Positions 1 through 7,228 of a stretch of 38,567 nt of DNA are shown piece by piece. The translations under genes and the position numbers were made by a program. Location of the stretch: positions 1 through 38,567 of the forward strand of contig NZ_CALXSK010000041.1 of NCBI RefSeq assembly GCF_944391105.1, read 5' to 3'. Below the pieces are notes generated by a model, which ran no database searches, was not told the origin of the DNA, and saw only the letters and a program-made list of their open reading frames with translations. Position 1 is the stretch's first letter, and each line of letters opens with the position of its first letter. Origin of the DNA: an uncultured Victivallis sp. Lineage in GTDB: Bacteria > Verrucomicrobiota > Lentisphaeria > Victivallales > Victivallaceae.

Positions 1-33
1 CTTATTATACACAATTTTACCGAGATTCAAAAG

Positions 34-82
34 AAAAAGGGCTGTCGCATACCTTGTGAGGTTTTGCAACAGCCCCTTTTTG
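34..82. terminator. Bidirectional intrinsic terminator
   Basis: A long imperfect hairpin. The left arm (AAAAAGGGCTGTCGCA, from 34) pairs with the right arm (TGCAACAGCCCCTTTTT, ending at 81), and an inner ACCT/AGGT stem closes the loop. The arms are flanked by A-rich and T-rich runs, so it can stop transcription from either side. It lies about 150 bases beyond the stop codon of the leftward glycosidase gene. The GC-rich stretch 83-235 between them holds no gene I can support. Confidence 0.7.
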
Positions 83-235
83 CGGCTCTTTCTCCTCGCG
101 CCGGCCGACCGCAGCCTGTCCGAGACCGTCCCGTACCCGGCACCGGCACCTTGCCGGACGCAGGGGGTGCGGGGGACGGCGGAAACGCCCCCGCCGCCCA
201 CGACCCGGCATCGTTCAGGAAGGCGGGAACGGGAA

Positions 236-2299
236 CTAGAAACGTTCGATCGCCTTGACGGCATAGCGTTTTTCCATGCCGGGGCTGAGGCGGCCCTCCA
301 CGTCGACGGTTCCCCAGGCGGGGGAGCCGGCGCTTTCGTATTCGAAACTCCAGCCGTCGTCCGCAAAGAGACGGGCCGCTTCCGGCGTGTCTCCGTAAAC
401 GCGCAGCGTCAGGTGGTATTGCATCCCGTTTTCGACGAATTCGACCGGGTCGGCCAGTGGAATGATGCTGTTCTCCTTCACGAGAATCGGCAGTTCGCCG
501 AGTGTCGGCTCGAGCGTGACTTCGTTTGTGTGGCGCTTCCCGGTGCGGAAGTCTCTCCATACTCCCGGCGGGAGCGGCATCGTCAACTCCGTCATTCCGG
601 CCCGGAACGGCACCACCAGCAGCCGGTCGCCCGCCAGCCACGCATAATCGACTTCGCGCAAATGTTCATCTTCCGGATAGTCCATCGCAAGAGCCCTGCA
701 CGGCGGCGTTCCTTCAAAATGATACGCAGCAAAGGCCGCATACAGATACGGCAGAAAACGCATGCGCAGTTCCAGCGCTTCGCGCGTCAGCGTCTCAAGC
801 CGCATCTGTTCCTCCGGCGGATAGAACTCGTTCTTCACGTTGCGTTCACGCACAAGCTGCCGCCACGGCGGATTCGGCATCATCCAGATGTTCAGCAGCA
901 TCTGCGGCGAAAGCACCATCGCCTGGAGTCGCCGGATGTAATCCTCCGGAGAAGCCGCATGGCGGAACTCCGGTGTCCACAACAGTCCGGAAAATCCACA
1001 GGTCGTCACGCCCCGGATGAACTCCGCGTGGTCATAGAGGTCGCTGTAAAGCACGAACGGCAGCGGAGCGGCGAAGGCGTGCGCATTGCGAACCAGCCCG
1101 TAACTGCGGATTCCCGCTTTCCGGCAGGCGCGGTCGATCACCTCCATGTAGAGGCAGCCGAACATCGAGTGCATGGTTTCTCCGTCATGTCCGGAGGGGA
1201 AATTCGAACACTCCGGGAATGACCATGGGCTTGAGATGAAGTCGGAATTGTCGCATTCGTCGAGTTTGAAGCAGCTGACTCCACGCTTTGTGAGCTGTTC
1301 GGCGTGGTAATCGCCGAAGGCCTTGCGCGCTTCGGGGAGCGTGAAGTCCGGCACAAGGCCGTTCCAGACTTTGAAGTCGCCGGAATACGGCTTGAGTTCT
1401 CCGTGGAACGGTGCCTCCGGATGCACGAACGCGTGTTCCCAGAGATTCACGCGGAAATGGTTTTCGCGCAGGTTTTCGAGGAGTTTCTCCGGTTCCGGAA
1501 AACGCTCTCTGCTCCAGACGTAGCTGCATGAGTAGGCGCGCGAATGCCAGCCCGGTTCGAGACCGAGAATATCGCACGGGATGTGCTTGTCCCGCAGCTC
1601 TTTCGCCAGAGAGAGCACCTGTTCTCCGTTGAACGTGCCGCAGGCGCGGTAGTGACAGCCGAGTCCCCACTCCGGCGGGAGCGCTCCGCCGCCGGAATAG
1701 AGCACGTAACGGCGCACCGCGTCAAGCAGAGTCGGCCCGGCGAAGAGATAGAGATCGACCCCCTGTGCGGCCGGAATGTCGATCACCATCGGAGCGGAAC
1801 TCCGTTCTCCGGCGGCGTAAAGTTCCGCTTCGGTCAGGCGGATTTTTCCATCCTGTTCCTGTTTCCGCCCCGCGTCGAGGAGTTCGTTGCCGCCGCAGTA
1901 GAAACTCGCGTAACGGGCGGTGTCGACGAGGACGCCGTATCCCGCCGTCGAGAAGTAGACCGGGCAGGGAGCGTGGCTGTCCCCGGTATCGGTGGCGGGG
2001 TCGCTGTTGACCCGGAGCGTCCGCTTTTTTCCGGAGTGGCAGAGCCGTTTCAGGTTCAAGCCGAGTCCGTAGACATCCTCTTCGGACGAGAGCGGCAGTT
2101 CAAGCCGGCAGCCGCGCGCGCCGGTGTGAAAGCGGATCTGTTCCGCACCGAATGGAAATTCCGCCTCCGGCATCGCCGCGAGCGCTTCGTGCCGCGGCGG
2201 TTTGACGTAACACTGCCGGGAGGGCGTATCGGGTTCCGGAGTCCCGAACGTCAGCCGGAATACTCCGGAAGAAATCTGTTCGATCATGTGCATCCTCAT
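236..2299 (-). CDS. Glycoside hydrolase family 31 (alpha-glucosidase/alpha-xylosidase type)
   Basis: Predicted retaining alpha-glycosidase that releases glucose, xylose or a related sugar from the non-reducing end of oligosaccharides. It has no signal peptide, so it should act on imported sugars in the cytoplasm. The N-terminal ~200 residues fit the GH31 beta-sandwich, followed by a TIM barrel. The nucleophile block CFKLDECD (about residues 343-350, Asp347) matches the FK-x-D block of YicI-like enzymes. LYSDLYDHAEF is the candidate acid/base segment, and a C-terminal beta domain follows. At 687 residues it is typical for the family. The start is ambiguous: the ATG at 2287 has a GAGG six bases upstream and may be the true one (683 residues). 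The gene is monocistronic and leftward, with a promoter and a LacI-type operator upstream. Substrate specificity cannot be read from sequence alone. Confidence 0.85.
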   Translation of the reverse strand: MRMHMIEQISSGVFRLTFGTPEPDTPSRQCYVKPPRHEALAAMPEAEFPFGAEQIRFHTGARGCRLELPLSSEEDVYGLGLNLKRLCHSGKKRTLRVNSDPATDTGDSHAPCPVYFSTAGYGVLVDTARYASFYCGGNELLDAGRKQEQDGKIRLTEAELYAAGERSSAPMVIDIPAAQGVDLYLFAGPTLLDAVRRYVLYSGGGALPPEWGLGCHYRACGTFNGEQVLSLAKELRDKHIPCDILGLEPGWHSRAYSCSYVWSRERFPEPEKLLENLRENHFRVNLWEHAFVHPEAPFHGELKPYSGDFKVWNGLVPDFTLPEARKAFGDYHAEQLTKRGVSCFKLDECDNSDFISSPWSFPECSNFPSGHDGETMHSMFGCLYMEVIDRACRKAGIRSYGLVRNAHAFAAPLPFVLYSDLYDHAEFIRGVTTCGFSGLLWTPEFRHAASPEDYIRRLQAMVLSPQMLLNIWMMPNPPWRQLVRERNVKNEFYPPEEQMRLETLTREALELRMRFLPYLYAAFAAYHFEGTPPCRALAMDYPEDEHLREVDYAWLAGDRLLVVPFRAGMTELTMPLPPGVWRDFRTGKRHTNEVTLEPTLGELPILVKENSIIPLADPVEFVENGMQYHLTLRVYGDTPEAARLFADDGWSFEYESAGSPAWGTVDVEGRLSPGMEKRYAVKAIERF

Positions 2300-2331
2300 G
2301 GAATAGGGGTTGAATCATTTCCCATCTTCAT

Positions 2332-2360
2332 AAAATAGCTTCGGAAAAAAACGATTGCAA
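2332..2360 (-). promoter_or_regulatory. Sigma70-type promoter of the GH31 gene
   Basis: On the minus strand, -35 TTGCAA (2360-2355), a 17-base spacer, and -10 TATTTT (2337-2332). It lies about 33 bases upstream of the annotated start. The -35 box is inside the LacI-type operator at 2356-2369, so a bound repressor would block RNA polymerase. Confidence 0.6.
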
Positions 2361-2369
2361 GCGGTTGCA
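2356..2369. promoter_or_regulatory. LacI/GalR-family operator
   Basis: TGCAAGCGGTTGCA is an inverted repeat with the central CG typical of LacI/GalR operators, and it fits the general form TGNAANCGNTTNCA at every fixed position. It overlaps the -35 box of the GH31 promoter and ends four bases before the -35 of the yjbQ promoter on the other strand. No LacI-type HTH gene is adjacent, so the regulator must be encoded elsewhere. Confidence 0.6.
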
Positions 2370-2372
2370 CTC

Positions 2373-2400
2373 TTGACTTCGGAGAAAAAAGAGATACATT
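2373..2400 (+). promoter_or_regulatory. Promoter of yjbQ-like gene
   Basis: -35 TTGACT (2373-2378), 16-base spacer, -10 TACATT (2395-2400). It lies about 40 bases upstream of the start codon at 2442, back to back with the GH31 promoter. Confidence 0.55.
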
Positions 2401-2441
2401 CCCCGGATGGACCACAACCGTTACAGAGAGAGGGGAAGATC

Positions 2442-2858
2442 ATGAAATCATTTCGCCGTGAACTCACGCTGACGTTGCCGCGCCGCCGCGCATTTGTGAA
2501 CATCACGCCGCAGGTGGAGGAGGCGCTGGCCGAATCGGGCATCCGCGAGGGGCTGCTGCTCTGCAACGCCATGCACATCACCGCGTCGGTTTTCATCAAC
2601 GACGACGAATCGGGGTTGCACAGCGACTTCGAAACCTGGCTTGAAAAACTCGCCCCCGAAAAGCCCCACAGCCAGTACGCGCACAACGGTTATGAGGACA
2701 ACGCCGACGCTCATATGAAACGGCAGATCATGGGGCGCGAAGTCGTCGTCGCCGTCACCGCCGGGAAACTTGATTTCGGCCCCTGGGAACAGATCTTCTA
2801 CGGCGAATTCGACGGGAAGCGGCCGAAGCGGATTCTCATTAAGATTATCGGGGAATAA
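2442..2858 (+). CDS. yjbQ: YjbQ/UPF0047 family protein
   Basis: A 138-residue protein of the YjbQ (UPF0047) family, for which weak thiamine-phosphate synthase activity is reported and whose main role is unclear. Family blocks are visible: a central [16 protein letters not shown], corresponding to the HTTA...NE motif; then [17 protein letters not shown], with the His and Asn residues that ring the active site; then [18 protein letters not shown] near the C-terminus. Length is normal for the family. The start at 2442 was chosen because GAGAGGGGAAG precedes it at good spacing; an upstream extension in frame from 2355 would run through the promoter. The gene stands alone between two promoters and is probably cytoplasmic and constitutive. 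Confidence 0.88.
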   Translation: MKSFRRELTLTLPRRRAFVNITPQVEEALAESGIREGLLLCNAMHITASVFINDDESGLHSDFETWLEKLAPEKPHSQYAHNGYEDNADAHMKRQIMGREVVVAVTAGKLDFGPWEQIFYGEFDGKRPKRILIKIIGE

Positions 2859-2870
2859 TCGGCGGCGGAT

Positions 2871-2899
2871 TTGAAAAAACGCGTTTTCTGCGCTATTGT
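2871..2899 (+). promoter_or_regulatory. Promoter of the pilT-pilT-lepB operon
   Basis: -35 TTGAAA (2871-2876), 17-base spacer, -10 TATTGT (2894-2899), 12 bases after the yjbQ stop. The spacer holds the perfect palindrome AAAACGCGTTTT (2876-2887), a possible operator. The predicted leader is about 75 bases long. Confidence 0.6.
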
Positions 2900-2979
2900 A
2901 TCTTGCCCCGATTGCACGGAAGAAGCAGAGTCGGGAGTCATCAACTGGAGAAAGCGTTCATTTCAGGAGAGAACCTTAT

Positions 2980-4716
2980 ATGCCGCTGGACATTCAATGG
3001 TTTATTTATGCGCTGATCACCAACGGCGCCATCACGCAGGCGGATGCGGACCGCTTCTATCAATCGCTGGAGGGAGAGCCGGAACTTGAGGCCTACGCCC
3101 AGCTGGTGCTCGATCAGTTCGTCGAAGGGTTGTCCGAAGAGGATCAGCAGTCGGTGCTCAATCAGATTCAGGCCGTCATCGACTATGCCGTAGCGCAGGC
3201 CGAGACCGGAATCGCTCCGACCATGCCTTCCGCCCAGCCGGCCCGTCCCGGCCGTCCGGCGGCCCGTCCGGGATTTCCCGGCGCGGCGGCCCGTCCCGGC
3301 GCTCCCGGTGCGGGAGGTGCACGTCCGGCGTTTCCGCCTGCACAGCGTGCCGCGGCGTTTCCTCCTGCTCAGAAAGCCGCGGCGTTTCCGCCTGCGCAGC
3401 GTTCCGGCTACGTTCCGCCCAGACAGCAGGCTTCCGCGGCTTCGGATGAGGCTTCAAACGCGGGGGTGGGGCCGAGAAAACACCAGCGTACCGGGATCAT
3501 GCAGGATTCCGCGACCCATTTCGAAAGTGTCGACATCGATCTGTCGCAGATCAATTCCTACGAGGATCTGCCGAGTCTGCGGGATGTCGCCTCCATGAGC
3601 GACTCCGAGGTGATCGAGCTGGTCATCACGCTGCTGACCTGTCTGCGTGCGCTGGGCGCGTCGGATCTGCATATTTCCGCGGGAGCTCCGCCGTTTGTCC
3701 GGCGCATGCTGCAGATCGAACGCATCGACGACTGGGTGGTGCCGGAGGAGGATGCGTGGCGGTTGAACACCCTGCTGCTCTCGCCCGAACGCAAGAAGCA
3801 GTTCGAGGAGGAGATGGACATCAACTTCGCGCTTGAGGTCGGGCAGGACCGTTTCCGCGTCTGTCTGATGATGCACAAGGACGGCTCCGCGGCGAGTTAC
3901 CGGCTTGTGCCGGATCACATCTGCTCGCTGGAGGAGCTCGGATTTCTCGATAACGACATCACGCACATCAAACGTCTGCTGGATTATCACAACGGACTCG
4001 TGCTGGTCACCGGACCGGTTGGTTCGGGCAAGACGACGACGCTTGCGGCGATGGTCGACATCGTCAACGAGAAGCGGACCGACCACATCATCACGGTCGA
4101 GGATCCGATCGAAATCCTGCAGCCTTCCAAGAACTGTCAGGTTACGCAGCGCGAAATCGGCAAGCACACGATCAGTTATCGTACGGCGCTCAAAGCCGCG
4201 CTTCGCGAGGACCCGGACGTGATCGTCATCGGCGAGCTGCACGACCTCGAAACCATCGAAAACGCGATCACCGCCTCCGAGACGGGCCACCTGGTGATCG
4301 GGACGCTGCACACGAGCGACGCGGCCAACACGTTGAACCGTCTGCTCGATGTGTTTCCTCCGTCGCAGCAGCCGCAGATCCGCGCGATGACCGCGGGGAG
4401 TCTGCGCGGAATCATCTGCCAAAGACTGCTTCCTGCGGAAAACGGCGGTTTGACCATCGCTTATGAGATTCTCATCAACAACATGGCCGTGGCGAACATC
4501 ATCAATGAGGGCAAGGCGTTCAAACTCAAGTCGACCATGCAGATCGGCAACAAGCAGGGCATGTGCACGCTCGACCAGTGTCTGCTCGGCAAATACAAGG
4601 CGGGGCTGATCTCCTACGAGGTTGCGAAGTCCTACATGCATGACCAGGCGGAGCTGGCGCAGCTTGAGCGCGAATTCGCCATCCGTCAGGCGCGGCGGCT
4701 GCAGCAGGGAAACTGA
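2980..4716 (+). CDS. PilT-type secretion ATPase with N-terminal domain and Pro/Ala-rich linker
   Basis: Predicted hexameric cytoplasmic ATPase of the PilT branch of secretion NTPases, likely powering retraction of a type IV pilus or pseudopilus. Of 578 residues, ~1-80 form a helical domain beginning MPLDIQWFIY. Residues ~80-150 are a Pro/Ala/Arg/Gly-rich linker with three FPPAQ repeats. The rest is the PilT core: ASDLHISAGAPP, Walker A GPVGSGKT (345-352, Lys351), Walker B DPDVIVIGE (411-419), the His-box region GTLHTSDAANT, and NMAVANIINEGK, matching the PilT AIRNLIRE block. PilT is usually 340-380 residues, so the first ~200 are extra. The start at 2980 has AGGAGAG eight bases upstream; a TTG at 2896 is in frame but lies in the promoter. 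There is no tetracysteine zinc motif, which argues against PilB/GspE. First gene of an operon with a second PilT and lepB. Confidence 0.85.
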   Translation: MPLDIQWFIYALITNGAITQADADRFYQSLEGEPELEAYAQLVLDQFVEGLSEEDQQSVLNQIQAVIDYAVAQAETGIAPTMPSAQPARPGRPAARPGFPGAAARPGAPGAGGARPAFPPAQRAAAFPPAQKAAAFPPAQRSGYVPPRQQASAASDEASNAGVGPRKHQRTGIMQDSATHFESVDIDLSQINSYEDLPSLRDVASMSDSEVIELVITLLTCLRALGASDLHISAGAPPFVRRMLQIERIDDWVVPEEDAWRLNTLLLSPERKKQFEEEMDINFALEVGQDRFRVCLMMHKDGSAASYRLVPDHICSLEELGFLDNDITHIKRLLDYHNGLVLVTGPVGSGKTTTLAAMVDIVNEKRTDHIITVEDPIEILQPSKNCQVTQREIGKHTISYRTALKAALREDPDVIVIGELHDLETIENAITASETGHLVIGTLHTSDAANTLNRLLDVFPPSQQPQIRAMTAGSLRGIICQRLLPAENGGLTIAYEILINNMAVANIINEGKAFKLKSTMQIGNKQGMCTLDQCLLGKYKAGLISYEVAKSYMHDQAELAQLEREFAIRQARRLQQGN

Positions 4717-4740
4717 AACGGATACGAGGGATTTTGAAAT

Positions 4741-5850
4741 ATGGAAACTGAACCGATCATCAATCAGTATTTGCGTCAGATGCTCGAACTCGGCGGCTCC
4801 GACCTTCACTTGTCGATCGACTGTCCGCCGAAGGCGCGCGTGCACGGAGACATCATCGCGCTGACCGATGAAATCATCACTCCGGAGTATATGGAGGAGA
4901 TGCTTAAGGAGATCTGCATGCCGCGGCGCTGGGAGCAGTTCATGGAGACCCACGATCTCGACTTCGCCCATGAGATTCCGGGGCTTGCCCGTTTCCGGAC
5001 GAACTATTTGTACAACTATCACGGAATGGGCTGCGTCATGCGCCAGATTCCGACCAAGATCCTGACGCTTGATGAGCTTCACATGCCGGAGGTGCTCAAG
5101 GAGATCTGCGCGTTGAAGTCGGGGCTCGTGCTGGTCACCGGCCCGACCGGTTCCGGCAAATCGACCACGCTCGCGGCGATGATCGATTACATCAACGAGA
5201 ATTTCAGCAAGCACATCATCACGATCGAGGACCCGATCGAATTCGTGCATCAGAACAAGAACTGCACGATCGTGCACCGTGAGGTCGGTCTTCAGGCCGA
5301 ATCGTTCCCGACTGCGTTGCGCGGGGCGATGCGTTCCGACCCGGACATCGTGCTGATCGGCGAGATGCGCGAGAACGACACCATGCGGCTCGGGCTCACC
5401 TGTGCGGCGATGGGCATGCTTGTTTTCGCGACCATGCACACGAATAATGCGCCGAAGACGATCGACCGTATGATCGATGCGTTCCCCTCGAACGAGCAGG
5501 CGCAGATCCGGACGATGCTTGCGGAGTGTCTCCAGGCGATTGTTTCCCAGCTGCTGTGCCGCAAGAAGACCGGTGGCCGCGTGGCGGTGCACGAGGTGCT
5601 GCTCTGGACGGACGGATTGCCGAACACGATTCGCGAGGGACAGATTTCGAACATCCGCACGATCATCGACGCGGGTGTCGGCCGCGGCATGCGTGCGATG
5701 GACAATTCGATACAGGCCGAGTTCGATGCGGGCAACATCTCTGCGGAGGAGGCGTATATGAAAGCGAGCGACAAGGCTCGTTTTCTGCCGTTCCTTGAAG
5801 CGGAAGAAGCTGCGGCGAAAGCTGCTGCGGCGGCGCAGGCCGGGGTGTAA
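4741..5850 (+). CDS. pilT: PilT twitching-motility ATPase
   Basis: A 369-residue retraction ATPase of standard PilT size. The N-terminal PAS-like region contains LGGSDLHLSIDCPPKARVHG. It is followed by Walker A GPTGSGKS (134-141, Lys140), the Asp box ITIEDPIEF, Walker B DPDIVLIGEMRE, the His box ATMHTNNA, and NTIREGQISNIRTII, matching the AIRNLIRE retraction motif. An Ala/Glu-rich tail ends the protein (EAEEAAAKAAAAAQAGV). It begins 24 bases after the first PilT gene and is co-transcribed with it. Paired PilT/PilU motors are common in pilus systems, and the longer upstream copy may be the accessory partner. No pilin, PilB, PilC or PilD gene is beside it, so those parts must be elsewhere. Confidence 0.9.
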   Translation: METEPIINQYLRQMLELGGSDLHLSIDCPPKARVHGDIIALTDEIITPEYMEEMLKEICMPRRWEQFMETHDLDFAHEIPGLARFRTNYLYNYHGMGCVMRQIPTKILTLDELHMPEVLKEICALKSGLVLVTGPTGSGKSTTLAAMIDYINENFSKHIITIEDPIEFVHQNKNCTIVHREVGLQAESFPTALRGAMRSDPDIVLIGEMRENDTMRLGLTCAAMGMLVFATMHTNNAPKTIDRMIDAFPSNEQAQIRTMLAECLQAIVSQLLCRKKTGGRVAVHEVLLWTDGLPNTIREGQISNIRTIIDAGVGRGMRAMDNSIQAEFDAGNISAEEAYMKASDKARFLPFLEAEEAAAKAAAAAQAGV

Positions 5851-5868
5851 TTCGGGGGAGGCGGCCGG

Positions 5869-6435
5869 ATGCGGAAGCTGTTTGATTCCTGCTGGTCGAT
5901 CTGGCTGAAGATCGCCGGGCTCCATCGATCCGATGACGACACGGAGAGGGGGTCCTGGGTGAACTTTTTCTTTCCCAGGCTGCGTCGTGGTTTCTTCATC
6001 CGCATGGCGATTGTTGCGGTGTGCGCAGTGATCGTCTTTCTGTTTGTGCTCATGCCGTGCCGGATCAACGGGGGGAGCATGATGCCGACCTATCCCGAGC
6101 ATGGATTTACGTTCTGTTTCAAGCCGAGGTATTGGTTCAGCAAGCCGAAGCTGGGGGATGTGGTCATCATCCGTTATCACGACAAGACCTATTTTCTGAA
6201 ACGGATCATCGGGGTTCCCGGGGACACAATTGAGTTTCGTGACGGCGAGCTGTTCCGCAACGGCAAGCCGGTCGACGAACCTTATGTGAAATACATTTCG
6301 GATTGGAATCTGCCTCCGCGCAAGGTCGATCCCGGTCACTATTATGTGGTCGGCGACAACCGCTCCCAGGGAATCAACGAGCACATTTTCGGCAGCGTGC
6401 GTGCGAGCCGCATTGTCGGCTCCCCGATCTGGTGA
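5869..6435 (+). CDS. lepB: Signal peptidase I
   Basis: Membrane-anchored serine protease that removes signal peptides from exported proteins. In 188 residues there is one clear transmembrane helix (about 42-63), then the catalytic Ser70 in GGSMMPTY and the general base Lys111 in FLKRIIGVPGD. The final block VVGDNRSQGINEHIFGSV corresponds to the usual GDNR-xNS-xDSR box but is altered: the expected Ser-x-Asp-Ser-Arg is replaced by Gly-Ile-Asn-Glu-His. It starts 18 bases after the second pilT, with a GGGGGAGG ribosome site. It is probably the last gene of that operon, since the next promoter starts 25 bases beyond its stop. The enzyme should be active because both catalytic residues are intact. 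Confidence 0.9.
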   Translation: MRKLFDSCWSIWLKIAGLHRSDDDTERGSWVNFFFPRLRRGFFIRMAIVAVCAVIVFLFVLMPCRINGGSMMPTYPEHGFTFCFKPRYWFSKPKLGDVVIIRYHDKTYFLKRIIGVPGDTIEFRDGELFRNGKPVDEPYVKYISDWNLPPRKVDPGHYYVVGDNRSQGINEHIFGSVRASRIVGSPIW

Positions 6436-6460
6436 GGAGGAATTCTCTCCGTCCGGAAGG

Positions 6461-6489
6461 TTGAAAAATCGGGATGAAACGGTTATATT
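6461..6489 (+). promoter_or_regulatory. Promoter of rpe operon
   Basis: -35 TTGAAA (6461-6466), exactly 17 bases, -10 TATATT (6484-6489). The predicted start of transcription is near 6496, leaving a short leader before the ATG at 6521. Confidence 0.65.
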
Positions 6490-6520
6490 CTCCGGCAGAC
6501 ATTACAGACGGGAGTATGAC

Positions 6521-7225
6521 ATGAGTGACCTGAGAAAATTGCCGACCGACCGAATCCTCGTTTCGCCGTCGGTGCTGGCATGCGATTTCAGCCGGCTTGG
6601 AGACGAGATCGAGCGTGCCGGAGATGCCGGGGCGGATGTGATCCACCTCGATGTGATGGATGGACATTTTGTGCCGAACATCTCGTTCGGACCGCCGGTC
6701 ATCCGGAGCGTCCGCAAACGCAGCGGGATGCTGTTCGACACCCATTTGATGATCTCCGAACCCGCGCGCTACGCGAAGGCGTTTGCCGACGCGGGGTGCG
6801 ACCATCTGACCTTTCACCTCGAATGCTCCGAGCCGACCGACAGGGTGATCGACGCAATCCGGCAGACCGGCTGCACGGTCGGGATTTCGCTGAAACCCGC
6901 GACGCCCGCGGAGGCGGTTTTCCCATGGCTCGACCGGATCGACCTCGTGCTTGTCATGACCGTCGAACCCGGGTTCGGCGGGCAGAGCTTCATGGCCGAC
7001 CAGATGACGAAATGCGCCGCCGTGAAACGGGAGATTCTGCGCCGGAAGCTGCATGTTCAGCTTGAGGCCGACGGCGGAATCGACGGGAAAACCGTCCGGA
7101 CCGTCGCCGCCCACGGCGTGAACATGATCGTGGCCGGAACCAGCGTTTTCCGTCATCCGGAGGGGCTCGACGTCGCCATTGCGGAACTGCACGCCGCCAC
7201 GGCGCTGCTGGACTCGGAGTTGTGA
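6521..7225 (+). CDS. rpe: Ribulose-phosphate 3-epimerase
   Basis: Interconverts D-ribulose 5-phosphate and D-xylulose 5-phosphate in the pentose phosphate pathway, in the cytoplasm. The 234-residue TIM barrel shows the family blocks in order: VSPSVLACDF, HLDVMDGHFVPNISFG with metal-binding His and catalytic Asp, DTHLMI, VMTVEPGFGGQSF, and the C-terminal phosphate-binding EADGGID. Length is normal. The start at 6521 was chosen because GGGAG lies six bases upstream and the promoter ends just before; the open frame extends further upstream only by running into lepB. The next gene begins three bases after the stop, so the two are co-transcribed. Confidence 0.95.
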   Translation: MSDLRKLPTDRILVSPSVLACDFSRLGDEIERAGDAGADVIHLDVMDGHFVPNISFGPPVIRSVRKRSGMLFDTHLMISEPARYAKAFADAGCDHLTFHLECSEPTDRVIDAIRQTGCTVGISLKPATPAEAVFPWLDRIDLVLVMTVEPGFGGQSFMADQMTKCAAVKREILRRKLHVQLEADGGIDGKTVRTVAAHGVNMIVAGTSVFRHPEGLDVAIAELHAATALLDSEL

Positions 7226-7228
7226 ACG

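Noticed and set aside
1..235. Short Arg-rich minus-strand frames near the left edge
   Set aside because: They overlap the terminator at 34-82, have no ribosome site, and look like GC-rich noise.
3190..3430. Repetitive GC-rich DNA considered as a tandem repeat or CRISPR-like element
   Set aside because: It is the coding sequence of the Pro/Ala/Arg linker with FPPAQ repeats, in frame inside the first PilT gene; the units are imperfect and there are no spacers.
3454..6384. 976-codon open frame on the minus strand
   Set aside because: It lies fully opposite the two pilT genes and lepB, which show clear motifs. Its translation is Arg/His/Asp-rich with no family signature, so it is a high-GC shadow frame.
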